Shown here: positions 1-13,574 of the stretch, piece by piece
Layout of the letters: the number at the start of each line of letters is the position of its first letter
Position numbering within the stretch: the first letter of the stretch is position 1
Assembly (NCBI GenBank): GCA_008933995.1
Contig: WARS01000009.1
Span: 2,078,001 to 2,142,000 of the forward strand
Direction of reading: 5' to 3'
Length of the DNA: 64,000 bases
DNA from: Datnioides undecimradiatus
Lineage: Eukaryota; Chordata; Actinopteri; Lobotiformes; Datnioididae
Notes under the pieces: model-generated
What the model was told of the DNA's origin: nothing
Seen by the model: the letters and a program-made list of their open reading frames with translations, nothing else
Database searches by the model: none
Translations under genes and position numbers: made by a program

Positions 1-3000
1 CAATCCTCTTAACTTTGGAAGCCATTGTGAAAATGTCTTTGTTGAAAGAATATGGGGAATATTTTTTTTTTTCTTCCTGGCTTGTTTTTTGTGTCACTTT
101 GACTTCCTTCTGATAGTCCCGAGCAGTGCAGGCCCTCACTTGTTGCTAAATTAGCATCTAGCCACGTCCTCTGCTCTTATTTTCTTGACACGGGTATATG
201 ACACAAGCAGTCTGTTGCTGTGCATTATTGTCACTGTAACTCAATTCCTCCAGCTGAGCAAGGAGAAATAATTCAATCGTGTTGCAAAGATAAAGATCCC
301 TGGAGCAGGGCGGAGAGATCTGCTCCGCCTGTATCAAGTTACACTCTGGAGATTAGCGCGTAGCATGTAGCGCTTAGCTGGTAGCTACACTGAATCAAGG
401 CTGACTGTGATTCACATAGTCAATAAAGCTGGTTGGCTTATTGCATCACACCGTTCACATAGGTTAAACTGTCACAACATAACACAAGTGCTTTCATAAA
501 GAGTACCTTCCAGGCTGGGCTGGCTGTGTGATGAAGTCTGACACATCCGCAGGGTTTGAATGTCTGCGTTTGAAGCATCACACCCAGCAATGGAGCACAA
601 TGGTACTTTGAAAACTGTTATACAGATAGATTCAGCAGTGTTTGCTCTGCTCATTGATGGAGCGGCAAAAAGATTATAACGGCTGCACTGTACTCCAGCA
701 AGTGATTGGATGTTAGCATGCAGCTGATGCTAACATGAGCCGCTGATGGCAGAGCATGAATGAAGCAGCTGGTACCAGTCAGATAATGCAAGTGCAACTT
801 TAGTGTTCTGCTGCAGCAGTGATGGTAAACGTCGCAAAGGTCTGTGTGTCTGCCCAAAAAACCCCCAAAAAAGGCAAACATTTTAAATTTTAAAAGCTTT
901 TATGAAAGATTTTAGAATTGTTTTCACAGGTGCACTAATGGGAAGGATGATATAATTAATAGTTTAATTAATGGCTGTGTTCTCATCATTGCCATGGCTT
1001 ATGCAAACGCCATAGCTAATGTTATTAGCGTTGTTAAAATGTCAGCTGTGAGTTAATGTTATTAAAACATATCTATAAATATAGTGCATAGACATCAGGG
1101 CTTTACTCTTGAATTGCCGTCATTAAATCCTATTTCTTAGATTCAAATTATTAAAAAATTATTAAAATCAAGTTCAGTGCTTTATCTGCTAAAACCGACC
1201 CATCTAGTTATTCAGATACATATTATATTTTAAGCAGCCAGTGACATGCATTTTGAAAATAACCTTGCAAACCTTGCGAGGAATGTGTAAGATCTTAAAA
1301 GGGAGTGAGGGCTATATATGTGTGAGCACGTGCTTCTTTTGTGTGTGTGTGTGTGTGTGTGCGCATATTTCCCCAACAGACTCCCTTCAATCTTTTGCAC
1401 TCTCAGCATCTATCGCCTTCTGCTGTACATCACTCTGACAGCAGGGACTCAGGCTGAGGTTCGGGGTGGAAGAGGTCTTCTAGGTTGCCTTATGTGATGG
1501 ACAGGAATAGTCTGGAATCCCCAAACGGATGTAACCTCACATTGACCTCATCCAGTCATGACTTGGATGACCTCTCAACTTATAACCCCTGGCCTCTGCT
1601 TCCCGATTCTGCATCACATAAACAGAAGTGGGTCAAGATTTGTATGCAACTCATCTGATTTCAGGTATTACATCCACGATAAGCCAGCTGCACGTACAGC
1701 ATCAGTAGCATCAGGACTTCTAATCTATAAAATACTTACAGGTAGATGTTAGTTCTCGTAAGTTTTTTGAAAAATGTAGTTTAATTTTAAAAATTAACAA
1801 CTTTGGGCATCTGTGAGTGAGCATATGCACTGCAGCATGTCTGCAGAATATACAGCTTATAGCAATATGTACGCCACAAACAGAAGCCATGTCTCTCCAG
1901 AGCTGTGCAGCGGTGATATTCTTCCCCCCAAAATAAACGACAATGCAACCAGAAGTGGCACATAAATTAACGCGGCAGCGTGATTGATGACTCGGAGAAC
2001 AGCAGAAAGGGTGTTTGCATCGCTTTTTTTCCCTGTAGAGCTAGGGGATATGCAAGTGCACAAATGCACACACATAAATTCCCATGCATGCGTGTGCGCT
2101 CGTGATAATAAAAAACATACACACACGCATGCACACACACACATAAGAGTTCAGAAACCATTTGCAATGTGTAACCACATCAATCCAAAACCCTCTGCAA
2201 CATCCTAAAATACACCCTTGAGAGCTGGTGTGAGGGAAAATTACAACAAAGTGTGTTTGAATGCTCGTATGTGGCCGCGAATGTGTGTGCGTGCTGTGTA
2301 CCCCAACGCCACATCCTCTAAATGAGCTCCATGCAATATTAAAGGATGCAAAATTAGTCTGCGAGAGAGGACGCGCTTGGAGCACCGTTGGTGACTGACC
2401 TACCAAGGGCACCATGGGAAATAAGCGGACTGGGCATGCGATTGCAACACAGACCAGTGGATATTGTTTCACTTGTCCAACCTATCCATCACTTACCCCA
2501 CAACATGTTAATTCTCCCCGAGACCACAGGGGATACCTATACAACTAGAGGGGACGGTGGACATATTGACCACATTACCATGGCAACCATTTGCAATCTA
2601 CAATCAAGTCAAACTCTGGCAGGGTTTCAAGGTACATGGTCACTTGCTCTAGTGCTGTGAACCAATATCCAACAGAGGGATTGGGATTTGGGACACTGAT
2701 TAGCAATTTAATAAACACTTATGAGCAAAGTGCCACACAATTCTGAAGCAGGACATCAGCAAAACCCATCTGCTGAATATCTCCGAGCACCTTGATTCAG
2801 CATTTGTTCCTATTAGATGTCATTACATATTTGTTTTCCATCACAAGCGCAGTTCACGTTGAAAACAGCAACCATGAGACCCGTGAGACAGAATCTGGGA
2901 CACTGATCTCAGCAGCTTATGAAACGCTCCTGACTGTGTGCTTGTAAAGGCATTAATGTGAAACCAGTGATCTATCAGAGCTGGTTTTAAGACTTTGAGG

Positions 3001-3666
3001 TAATGTCCAGATGAAGGGTCCCGCCTGGGAGAGCAAGTCTGATGTTGAGCTTGAATGCTGATTATTACAGTAAATGAGCCATATTTCAAAGCCATGTCAA
3101 TATTATGTTATGTAGCTGCATAAGGCCAAGGATTTCCAGGGACATACAGTTAAACATTCAAGGTACGTTGCTGCATAGGTTGCTTCAGGGTATTGTAACG
3201 TCGATACGATATGGCATGAGTTTTGTGCTCTCTTGGTTTTAAAAGCTGCCTCCCTACAGTATTATTATAATATCAACAATGAGGTAAGAAATATCATAAT
3301 ATTTGATTTTGGCCATAGCGGCCGTGCAAGCCTCTCACACAGCACCAGGAATCAACTCTTAATAATATAAAAAGTTAAAAAAAAAAAAAGAAATAGCATT
3401 ACAACAAATACACAGAAGTGCTTGAATTTGCTGGACTTGGATGGCATCAGCACAAGTGCCGGAAGTCAGTCATGGGGACCGGAGAGAGGGTGTTACAGGC
3501 TGAGGTCGGACGAGCACTTAACACCGCGGGAGAATGTTCCAGGTTGTGGGGGTGTGCAGTGTTAACGAAGGGGGCAAGTCAGTATGAGATCAGCCCTCAC
3601 CTTGGAACATGACGGGGTCTGGTTTTACTGCAGCTCTTAGTGCCAGTGAGATGGTGGGAGGGGGGC
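1..3666. other. intergenic, no gene seen
   Basis: This is mixed-composition sequence with only short open frames in CA/TG-rich contexts. A palindromic AT stretch with TTAATTAAT units near 950-975 and a block at 960-1120 rich in TTATTAGC and TTAATG cores could be a weak regulatory element. Small TG and CA runs lie at 1341-1360 and 2117-2143. Nothing else stands out. Confidence 0.6.

Positions 3667-3730
<64 letters not shown>
3667..3730 (+). repeat. (AGAT)16 tetranucleotide microsatellite
   Basis: There are sixteen uninterrupted AGAT units. Perfect tetranucleotide arrays of this length are usually highly polymorphic. Confidence 0.97.
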
Positions 3731-4189
3731 GCTGTGTACATTACATGTGTACTCTATGGTGGGAGAAAGCAGGAAGAGCAGGCGCTGAGGAAGACGGAGA
3801 AGAGGTGGAGGGCGAGTGTACAGTCCAGCGTTGGCTTTTATAGCGCCATTCCAGCAGATGAGCAGCATCAATCCTTACCTCGCCACTGGGATAAAGCCTG
3901 GCTGCTACTATCAGCAGGCTGGGGGTGGGGGGCTAGGTGGGGGTATAAAAGACACACTGAGATGCACAGACGTTAACAGACATGCATACTGTACATGCGT
4001 GCGTGCAGACGGACGGGAAGACACACCGGAAAGCTCTCTGTGCAAGCCAGTCTCCAAGAAACGATGTTTATACACAGCTATTTTGTTTTGCTGAATGTTT
4101 ACTTCAGTAAACATAATTCCAACAAGGATTAGAGTCAGTGCAAACATTTTTCCATTGCCTTTTTTTTTTTTTTTTTTTTTTTCAGATCA

Positions 4190-4390
4190 TGGTAGTGCCT
4201 CTATGCAGCGTTCTTGGACACCGGAGACTGGAGTTTTATCATGAATCCTCCGTGCGGTTAGGTTTAGGCAGCAAAAGCGCTTTGGTTAAGGTTAGGGAAA
4301 GATTGTGGTTTCAGTTAAATGTTAATAAAATAAACAGTCTCTCACTAACTGTAGCCAAGTGCTGAGAGTGCCCAAACACAGCCATGAAAA
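4190..4390 (+). repeat. fish-type interspersed repeat with GGTTAGGTTTAGGC core
   Basis: The core 'cggttaggtttaggcagc' followed by 'tttggttaaggttaggg' and 'gattgtggtttcagttaa' matches a dispersed fish repeat I remember. It follows a 23-T run at 4160-4182, which could be the edge of the insertion. The class is unknown to me. Confidence 0.55.
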
Positions 4391-7300
4391 ATGTTAATCG
4401 GGCTTGAGTTGCAGATATTGTATTGCAAGAGGACGTATATGGCAAAAGAGCGCAACGCACTGACAATGAACATTACGCAGATTGTTTAGCTGGCATTATG
4501 TTTCTCCCTAATGCTGAGACTAATATAAACGCGAACCCACATCAGTCCCTGTAAATGGACATGCAAAACGAGCAAGAGACAGATGCGCACGCAACAGAAG
4601 CGGTGTCATTTTCCAACACAGCACATCTTTAGTCAAAAACATACATGACTCATTTTCTGAATTTGCCTCAAGATTCTTTTGTGCACACGTAGGAAATTAA
4701 TAACACAAGATACTGCCGTGTGTGTGTGTGTGTGTGCGTGCGTGCGTGTGTGTGGGAACGCGCAGCAAAATAGAAAATGTTTTGAATTATACATTCCTGC
4801 CATCAGTGACAAATTGAGAGAGGGATTTGTCATAAATCATAAGCATGCTGCGCTGCCTACCCAGAGAATTGCTTGGTGGGCAGCAGCCTGAGATTTAGGA
4901 GTTGCTTGTCGCCGTTTTGGAGCCCCAGCCTGCAGCCACACCTCGACCAGCGGCTCTCCCATGAGCTGTATTTTACTTTCAGCACATATCAGCTGACAGC
5001 GTAAGTGGACAGGTCTGTGTTTGTGCTTGTTTTTTGTCCTGCGGGTGAACAGATTACCTTTTTTTTAAATCATGAACATGTACGGTTTACTCTCATCATC
5101 ATCATCATCTACTGTACTCTTACGGTGAAAAGTTATTATTTCTGTTGCACTCTGGGAAAGTTATTTTTGCGTCACCCTCCAAAAAGCACATTTTAACGAC
5201 TGTGTCATGTTGTTGCACTATTTAGGATTACAGCTGTCAACACAATTAGCGCTATTTATTTACAGCCAGCTGCAAACTGCAGTAAATTACTGCAGGACGA
5301 ACACCACCGTTTCAGAAGAAAAAGCAAAATTCAGCCTTTTGGTGCAGCACTGCAAAGGTTTTTAGGAGGAAAGTGATAAAAAATATAAGAATTGATTTCT
5401 TTATCATCATAATAAAGGGACTAATGATGGTTTGGCAAAGTCTTTGAGTCATCCCAGTTTTGTTTTCAAGTCTTTTAAATCAAAACCTCTGCCAAGAGGC
5501 TTACATAGAGCTGTGTCCTTTCTCAGTGGTATTCCCACTCCTTGTGGTGCGGGGATGCTGGAGAGACTCTGGACAGTCTCTCATGTCTGAAGCATGCACC
5601 TTTAGACAAAAAGCGGGCAAAGCTCACAAAGAGGTGGCCAAAAACATAAGCAGAGTGAAAGAGACTCCATCCATCACGGATACTAAACAAACACGAGCAG
5701 GACGAAGGAACAGGGCAGGGCACAGAGAGGAGATGACCACTGTGATGTATAGTGTATACGTCTGATGCACACATCTGCAGGGAATGTGAATACTATGGTA
5801 GGATGACCACCAGGTTATACTGTATGTTCCTATTCATATGTGTTTCTGTGTGTGTGTGTGTGTGGTCCCTTCATTTGCTGCACATATGAGTGATGAAGGT
5901 GTGTATAGGGTGGCAATATAAAGGCAAACCGCTTGTGATCTTCACAGCTCTGTTCTGCAGATAAATCATTCATTTCACCGCCACTGTATCCGTGGTCGGT
6001 CAAAAACAAGCCGTTCATGTTCTCTAGAGCTTGGGTGTTGGAGAGTCCGAGGATCTCACGGTTCCCAGCACCAAGCGGTCCACACCGAACGTCTGTTGTC
6101 AATAAATAAATCACAGATGAAGTCAGACCCCCCCCCCCGTATTTACACAGTGATTAAAACTCACGAGCCGAGGCGCTTAAACGAACCTAAACAAAACAAA
6201 CGAGAGCAAAGGTTTCCCACACACGTGTGTTCTTGCAAGGTACACACGTGTACGCGGACGAACGCTGAGCCAATCTTAGGAAGCGCACATGCACGGGCAT
6301 TTACAGAGCGGCTAGAAGCAAAGAGAAAACTCCAGTAGGTTACACGTTTATGTATGTTTTCTGTCTGCTCTCATCGCCGTGGATGCTGGACAACGCTACA
6401 GCGAGATGAGAGCAACATCGGGGGCCCACGAGACATCATTTGTTCAAGAAATCCAACAAAATCACTGATGCATTAAACCCTAAAAGTGTTTTAAAAGTAG
6501 ACCCCGTGTGGTTTGATACGGATGTATTGATTATTATGTAAATACGCTGCAAAATCCAATAATTAATTAATTGCAAACTCAAGAATCCCACTTTGATTTT
6601 ACTCTAAAACAATTATTTTGCAGAAGAAAGACTGTTTATGACTTTTATTATAGTTTTGCAGCTGTCACCATCTCCATAGCCTTGCCCGAGGACGTTTTAG
6701 CCCCTGGTGTTGCCGGTATCGATCACCAAGTCTTATTAGATAAGAGGTGGGTTAGGAATGTGAACAAGGCTCTTGATATGACCCTGTTTCCATCTGAATT
6801 CATAGCAGCCTCAAGCTTTACTATCCATCAAAATTAGATTACCGCCTATCATTAGCAACCTATGGCTGTTATCCCGAGTTATCCGGGCAAAGCCAAATCC
6901 TCAGGCAGCTGCAGCAGTGGCAGACTTAAAACGGCAAAGCCCAGAAATCATGTAACGTGACAGGATACCAGAGAGGGAGTGGATGTGACACCGGTGAGTC
7001 CAGCTCTCTCGCTGCCGTCGTGGAGACAGTTTGTGCTTTTCTCTTCGATCCAGAACACTTGTGCGTGGGGTTACGTTTCAGTTTGGGGAGATGGGCCACA
7101 GCTCTACTGTGCTAAATGGGCTTTATTTCAATTAAACACACATAAAATACAAATTTCATTACTTTAGCCTATTCTACTGGCTACGGAAAATAGCCATTTG
7201 TTAATAAAATCCTGGATTTGTGCATTTCAAATACTTAAAATACATTATTGAGTCATATCATTCACAAATAAGACACGTTTGTATCCCCAGAAAGAAACTG

Positions 7301-8014
7301 TATAACGATCAGATGAATGGCTAAATGAAAGTGAGTCTCATCACATGTCCTGCTGGGTCATGATCCAATTAGGTAATCACTGACTGATCAATCACTGACT
7401 GACTGAAATCACCCAACAGGCGCCTCTCAATTCACAGCCTCCCACATCCGAGACAGATATTAGCAGAACTCATTTTTTCAATGCAGTGGGGTTTATACTG
7501 GCGGCACTAAATGTCTAAAATGTGATAATATCATTTCGGATAGAAAGGATTTCACAAATGTGCTTGTCTTTGTTCGTTTCAGAAGAAAAAAATCAAATGA
7601 TTACTTATAATAAAGAACTTCGACAGATAGTAAAAAGGAAAATATTGGAGCGCTGCACCGAGTTATATTCAGGACTTTTTCTGAGTTAATCAAACATATT
7701 GCTCAAAGATTAAATATCATTTTTACTGAAGAGCTGCTGCTGAAAGTCTCCGCAACTTCCAACCGGATCGCCACCTCCGGAGACTGAATTTGATGAGAAA
7801 CGCGTCGACCGGCAGATTGCGCAGAACTTCGAATAAACGTCCCGGGGTAAATAACTGACTGCAACACAAAACACGCCTCCGAACCGCCCAAGCCCGAATC
7901 CCCCCCGACTCAATCTCCGCTCGAAGCCTCATCCAAGAGCACCGTCTCGCTAACTATCAGAGGGGAAAATCAAATATTTTGTTTTGAGCTTCACTAATAT
8001 CAGCGTTTTTTACT
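4391..8014. other. intergenic, no gene seen
   Basis: Contains a TG-type run at 4718-4754, a shorter one at 5847-5864, and a C run at 6129-6138. AGCTGTCAA (a MEIS/TGIF-type site) occurs near 5233. The stretch 6640-6900 is complex and could be a conserved element, but the evidence is thin. No coding structure was seen. Confidence 0.55.
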
Positions 8015-8110
8015 CCACCCCTAATGGCATTTTTATTGATCGGCTTCTTAATGGCGGGCCCCATATATTTGACGGCGCTCATTTAAAGTAGAAGTGAGTA
8101 ATAGCTGTCT
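8015..8110. promoter_or_regulatory. putative conserved non-coding element
   Basis: A short complex block contains TTTTATTGAT (8031-8040, HOX-type core), CTTAATGG and ATATTTGACGG. It is flanked by low-complexity DNA, so it stands out. The call is by sequence character only. Confidence 0.35.
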
Positions 8111-8131
8111 GAGGGGAGGCCGTAAAGATAC

Positions 8132-8153
8132 GTGTGTGTGTGTGTGTGTGTGT
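8132..8153 (+). repeat. (GT)n microsatellite
   Basis: About eleven GT units, followed by a T run and then a purine-rich stretch (8170-8340). Confidence 0.95.
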
Positions 8154-8569
8154 TTTTTTATCGTAGTCCGTCATTGGGGGTATGGAAGGAAGGGAAGAGA
8201 TGAAGGAGAAAGAGAGGAAGGAGGAGAAGGGAAGAGATGGAGTTTTTAATTTACTGAGCGGAGGAGTGCGGGGGGAAAAGGAGAGGAAGCGCGAGGGAGG
8301 CTGGAAAAAGGGAGACTTCAGGAAAGGGTGAAGGATAAGCAGTAAAAACACATTTTCCATACCTAACAAAATTTGTACTAAAGCATTTCTGCGAACGCAA
8401 CCCGTTTCGCCGACACACCCTCATACATCACCTCTGCGCTTTCGCAAACAAACCTCACAACCCCCTTTCGCTCCCCTCCTTCATCTCTCCCTCTCTCTCG
8501 CTCCCTCCATCTCTCCATCCCTCTCAGGTCATCAGCGAGCGAAACCACAACAAAGGGGGGCCGTTGCCG

Positions 8570-8690
8570 CGGTGACCTTGGCTGTGACATCATGTGGCGG
8601 CAGAAAGAAATGAAGCCATTAGGCCGAGGCAGCGCTTGCCCATAAATCAGACTGTTTCCAATAAGCTGCCTTAATGGTCATCCATCACCC
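8570..8690. promoter_or_regulatory. putative enhancer with exact PBX-HOX site
   Basis: Contains CCATAAATCA at 8640-8649, the exact reverse complement of the PBX-HOX9/10 motif TGATTTATGG, and TTAATGGTCATC near 8672. It lies between a pyrimidine-rich stretch (8455-8530) and the long purine tract that starts at about 8780. Confidence 0.42.
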
Positions 8691-8778
8691 CGCCAGCCAG
8701 CGCCCTCCGCACCCAACCGCCTGGGGAACGGCCACAGGGACGTAGGGGAGGGTTCGTGTGTGTGTGTGTGTGTGTTGG

Positions 8779-9420
8779 GGGGGGTAATAATGGGGGAGAG
8801 AGAGAGGAGAAACAGCCGGGGTAAAATCGGGGGGGATATGGGAGAAGAGAAAAGAAAGAGAGGAGTAGCTGGGATGTGGCTGAAACAGGCCGACGAGGAG
8901 GAACCAAGCAGAGATGAGGGAGAACCGGGAGTGAGAGGGGAGATATGTGGGAGGAGGGTGAGGATAGATAGGCCTAAGCTGGGGTAACGACAGGCTAAAG
9001 AGGGCAGTTGGAGAACAGAGAGGCAGAGACAAAGAGAGGGGAGAGGAGGTTGATTAAAGGTGGAGAGAGAAGGAAAGATGTAAGCGGAAGTAGGAATAGA
9101 AATTGCGGGAGGGAAGTGGAGAGACGGGAACATCCCATCCCCAGGAGATGGGGGAGACAGCACAGAGAGACAGAGAGAGGGTGGCGGTGAGGGGTGAGAG
9201 AGGACGGGAAAGGCAAATATCAGAAAAACAGTGAGACGACACTACAGGGGAAGGGAAGTCAGGAGAAGATAAAATGGCGAAGCAAAGCGATGCAAGAGAA
9301 AAAGAGATTAGAGTTGATGGGACAGCGGGGAAAACAAAGTGCAGGAGCGCAGAAGGAGATGATCGAAAGGAGAAAGCAAAGGGGGTGAGGAGAGGAGGAA
9401 GAGCGCTGAGAGAGGGGAAG
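8779..9420 (+). repeat. long imperfect purine-rich tract
   Basis: For about 640 bp the + strand is dominated by A and G (GAGA, GGAGG and GGGGA units) with few pyrimidine interruptions. It follows a GT run at 8755-8775. Open frames on both strands here are compositional artefacts (Glu/Arg/Lys on +, Ser/Pro/Leu on -). Confidence 0.85.
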
Positions 9421-12400
9421 ACATTTGCTTTGTTTCCACCTAAATCTGCTCTGAAGTCTGACGCATTAAACCGGGTGTCCGGATGCCTTGCCGTCCCACG
9501 GTGCCAGGCTAGGTGTGAAGCGGCACAACTGCTGCCGTGCACCTACTCATGATAATCACATCATTCACTCAGTGCATTGTCAATAATAATAGTCGACGCC
9601 GGCGCTGGTTCGTCGATACAGCACTGGGCGGGTTTGGGGCTGCAGGGTTTTGTTGTTTCTCCATATTGTTCTGGATCAGACTTTGTGCTCTTGCTTATCT
9701 AATGAAGATGTCTGATCAACTAGTGGATAGAAACTGAAATGATGAACAAGGCAACATTTTGAAGTTCAGTCCGCCCTTCCTAGTCACTCCTCCTTTCGCC
9801 ATCTTGGATTGACTTCAACACGCTTTAATTTAAAAGTCTTTTTGAATAACAGTCAGATGTGCTACCCGCCAATCCACCGCCACAACTTCAACACCCCTGC
9901 TTCTCCAGCTCGTCACATAAAAGCCACTAACGTCCCATGTTGGCACTGAACGATCCCACTGAACATCGCGCTTGAGGTACAACATCATCCAATGCAGATG
10001 TAGTTCCCACAGATATAGACCTGCAAGGTAGCACCTTGGCAAGCGTTAGCTGACCTTAAATGCAGCATCGTGAGCGGCATTTCCCACTGTTTGTCTCCGT
10101 CACGTTTGAACCGGGTACATATTCCGTTCATTAAGGTATTTATTTTGTTTTCAACCCAGCCGACATTTCACGAGTTGCAACACTTAAAACATTACAATCA
10201 GATGGAAAATTACAACACTTAAAAACAAAAAAAACCCCACAGAGTGAACAGAAGTATATCACGTGAAAACACCCTTGTGCTGTGGAAACATCCACGTGTG
10301 CCAAACCCCAAACCCCTGGTAGCTAACCATGGCTGCAGGAATTACTCCACACACTCCCAGTAGTCATGTCATCAGGAACCTGGTGTAACCGGCCCTGTTT
10401 GTAGCCCACACCACACTGGCCTCATGCTGAAAGGTCCAATGTAAGTTATGACGCCTGGAGTCTGCAATTGTGGTTCTGCATCCTTACTTTCTCCCGTTGG
10501 TTTGTTGGTTTGTTTTCCTTTATTCCTTTCGCTATCTTTGCTCAAGGTTTGTTCTCTTTCCCGGCCTCGTTCCCCAAATGTTCCAGCTCTCTCGTCCTCC
10601 CTCTTCACTTCATATCTTGTCATTGCATTTCCCTCCTCCACTGCTCTCTTCCCTCCATCTTTCCCTTCTCTTCTCCCTCCCTGCGAGCGCGCACGTGTGC
10701 GTGTTTGGTCATATTCCCGAGGAAAGCGAGGAGTCCATTTTGGCCAAAATCAACTCACCCAGAAGTCACTTTGCAACCCGTGCTCTTATGAGCCCAGTAA
10801 ATGCAAGCTGAAAAATGATGTGTGCGGCGCGGCTCTCCTCTTAGGTTTCCCCAAGTACAGCGGCCAAATTGTTTTCGCTAGGCACTACGAGAGGCATTAT
10901 CCATCATTTTGAATGAGCTCTGTAATTGGGATTATAGGAGCAAAAGTGCAAAAATTGACTTTGAGAGTGATAGCATTACAAGTGGGCCTTTCAGATGAAA
11001 TGAGAGGGTGAGTGTGTACTGTATGCTAGTGTTTTGGCACATGTTTGGTTAACACTGTGTAGCTGTCTGTGTGTGTGTATGTAAGTGCACTTTGAGCACC
11101 ATGCCTTTGTATATACATATAGTGTGTAAGGTGTGCATGTGTGTGTCTGTATGTTTTTGTTCTCTGCAGGGATGTATGTACAGGGCCTCCTGTAACCAAA
11201 CTAAGTGTGTATAGTTGTACTTCTGTTGGTTGCTTCTAATCGTTTATGCACAAGTTTGAGGAGTTAAAGTTAAACCATGGCCATCTGTAAACGAGCTATC
11301 ATCACATCTGCATTCTGGTGTTATTCACTTACATCAAAAATCATATATTTTGTTATTAAAATGCTGCATTGGCGCCGTTTAATATGTTTGAAGGGCTTGT
11401 TAACATGGACGCTCATACAAATGGAGGATGGTGTTAGTAGGGATGGATTTCAGAGGTACAGGATGATTAAAATGAATCCTCGCTGGACACACAAAGAGAA
11501 ATGCAACTATTTTCTCCATAACTGCAAATAAAGTGGAGATAAGTACCAAAACTGCAACCGCCACCCTGATTAATGCATTAATTTAGAATAACATCTTCAT
11601 CAGAAGATCAAAATCAGTTGTACTCTTCGTTTCATGAAATGACTGCCCGCCAATAAGAACGGACAACTCTCAGTTCCCCAGGTACGAGCGCATTTATTCT
11701 GTGTTTGTTGTCTGCACGTTTGTAGCCTTACTGTGTCTGAACCCTATTCTGTGTGTGTGTGTGTGGAGTGTGTGTGTGTGTGTTTTCATGTGAGTGCGCT
11801 GCTGCGGAGTGTGTGTACCGAGCAGGCAGGCGGACAAACACCAGCCCAGCGGGTACTATTTTATTCATGGTGGGTAATCCCTGCTCTGCACCTCCTTAAT
11901 CTGCTGCCATGGAGTGTTTGCCCTGAGTTCAGCCCATCTCTACCTCCTCTCGCCTGCTCAGAGCTTTCAGTGTGTCACTCCAGGCTCCCATGCAACAGAG
12001 ATGGTTTCTAATATGTATGGCTTCATATTTACAGCTTGTGAGCAGCATCTTTCATGTTTTATGTTATAAAACATTTGCAAAGCCAGTTTTTGGACCATTA
12101 AAAAAAAAAGTCTTTGTTAGTGCATCTTGTGCTGCACCAGCTGTAGATCAGGCAAATAAAGTGAAACCACTGGCAGGGATGTGTATTACATCACGAATGC
12201 ATGAATGAGGCAAACAAAAAGGGGGAACCTGACCATCAACACTTGTTTGCATGCTATGAATAGTCAAAACAATATAGGAATTCTTAGAGGTCTACAGTGT
12301 GGAGATAAACCTGCAATTTGAGCGCAAATGCTGCAAGATACAGGCCGGTTTGTCTTTGGAGAATGATTAATAAGTTAAATGGTTCATTATTCAAGATGTC

Positions 12401-12871
12401 AAAAAAATAAGCTTTAAATGTGCAATGATGTAAAACAGGGAAATGCAGCAAATCCTCACATTTTAAAATCCAAAATCTTAAAATCTTCGTCAAATAATCT
12501 CCGGTTGATCCGCAGGTCGGTTATTTGACGAATCGTTTTCTGGCACTGGTCGATGCCACGAGGAGACAAACGAAAGCCAACGCGATGCCTGAATTCAGTC
12601 GAAACTGGAACGGACGCGCCGTCACTGAAGCGCGTTCAAAATAAGCAAAGGACTCGAGGAGCGAAAACAGATGTGATGTCTTTAGTTGATCTGTACGCAC
12701 ACTATTACTATTGGATGCGGCTTCCGCGCTAAAATACATTTGAACACCGATCCAAAACCATCAGATGTGGGGAGCACCTCCGAAAAGAGCTGCTGACTTT
12801 CAGTCTCCTCTCTTCCTCTCAACCACACTTTTTCCTTTTTCTCATCTCTCCGGGGAAGAGCCTTCAGTTAT

Positions 12872-12913
<42 letters not shown>

Positions 12914-13264
12914 GGGACCTCGGTGGCCCTTCTCAGCTGGTACAGAGCCCCATATGCTCTAACTCCTGTTGTTATTGTTGTTGTTTGGCTCCCCGGCTCA
13001 TTTGACGAGTGGACCCATGACAGTGTCCAGGACCCCATCCAAGTCCTGCGTGGTGTTCCTTTGTGTGCATGTCTGTGTGTGTGTGTGTGTGTGTGCACAT
13101 ATATAATGATTCGATGTGGTATTTACTGCATCTTGTTGTATTTGCGTTAGCTTGTCCGGGTCCGGGTGTGTGCATGGCGTGCGTGTGTCAGATGGGAGCT
13201 TTGCCATCAGTAGTAAATGTAGTTATTTATGTGCGTGTCGGTGCATGTGTGCTGTTGAGCTTCT
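9421..13264. other. intergenic, no gene seen
   Basis: Includes a possible conserved block at 10860-11010 with TGTAATTGGGATTA (10921-10934; paired homeodomain-like cores). There is a TG-rich run at 11751-11782, a (CA)19 array at 12874-12911 and a GT run at 13073-13095. The rest is unremarkable. Confidence 0.55.
12874..12911 (+). repeat. (AC)19 microsatellite
   Basis: An uninterrupted AC dinucleotide array of 38 bp. Confidence 0.96.
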
Positions 13265-13470
13265 ATCTTTCTGAGGACCTTGTGTTAGACCTTCAGGGTG
13301 AGGGCGTTTTTGGAAAGCGAGCATATTTCGGTCCGCACCTCTTCAAAGGTTTTTGGGATTGAGGGTTACGATTTGGCTTTGGGGTTAAGGTTGGAAGGTT
13401 AGGTTTAGAGCCGGGGAATGCAATATCCCAGCGAGGGTTCTCACAACTGTGTGTTTATGTGAGAAATCAA
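13265..13470 (+). repeat. fish-type interspersed repeat linked to TG/CA runs
   Basis: The order 'ctgaggaccttgtgttag', 'tttcggtccgcacctcttc', 'gggttaaggttggaagg', 'ggaatgcaatatccc' and 'gttctcacaactgtgtg' parallels a common teleost repeat in which a 'gaggaca...ggtcctcac' phrase, GGTTAGGGT runs and 'ctagggaatgcattatgtc' are followed by a TG microsatellite. This copy is well diverged. Confidence 0.6.
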
Positions 13471-13547
13471 CTCTTACGAAAAGCATTCACACAGCCCGAT
13501 TTGGACGGGAAGCCACCCACGTTGCCGCCACCTTCTCCGTCTCTGTC

Positions 13548-13574
13548 ACGCACACGCACACGCACACGCACACG
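13548..13574 (+). repeat. (CACACG)n hexanucleotide repeat
   Basis: About four units of a CA-derived hexamer, just downstream of the fish-type repeat at 13265-13470. Confidence 0.9.

Noticed and set aside
8678-9542. Several overlapping 60-160 codon frames on both strands
   Set aside because: All lie in the purine-rich tract, whose composition suppresses stop codons. They give only Ser/Pro/Leu or Arg/Glu/Gly biased peptides.
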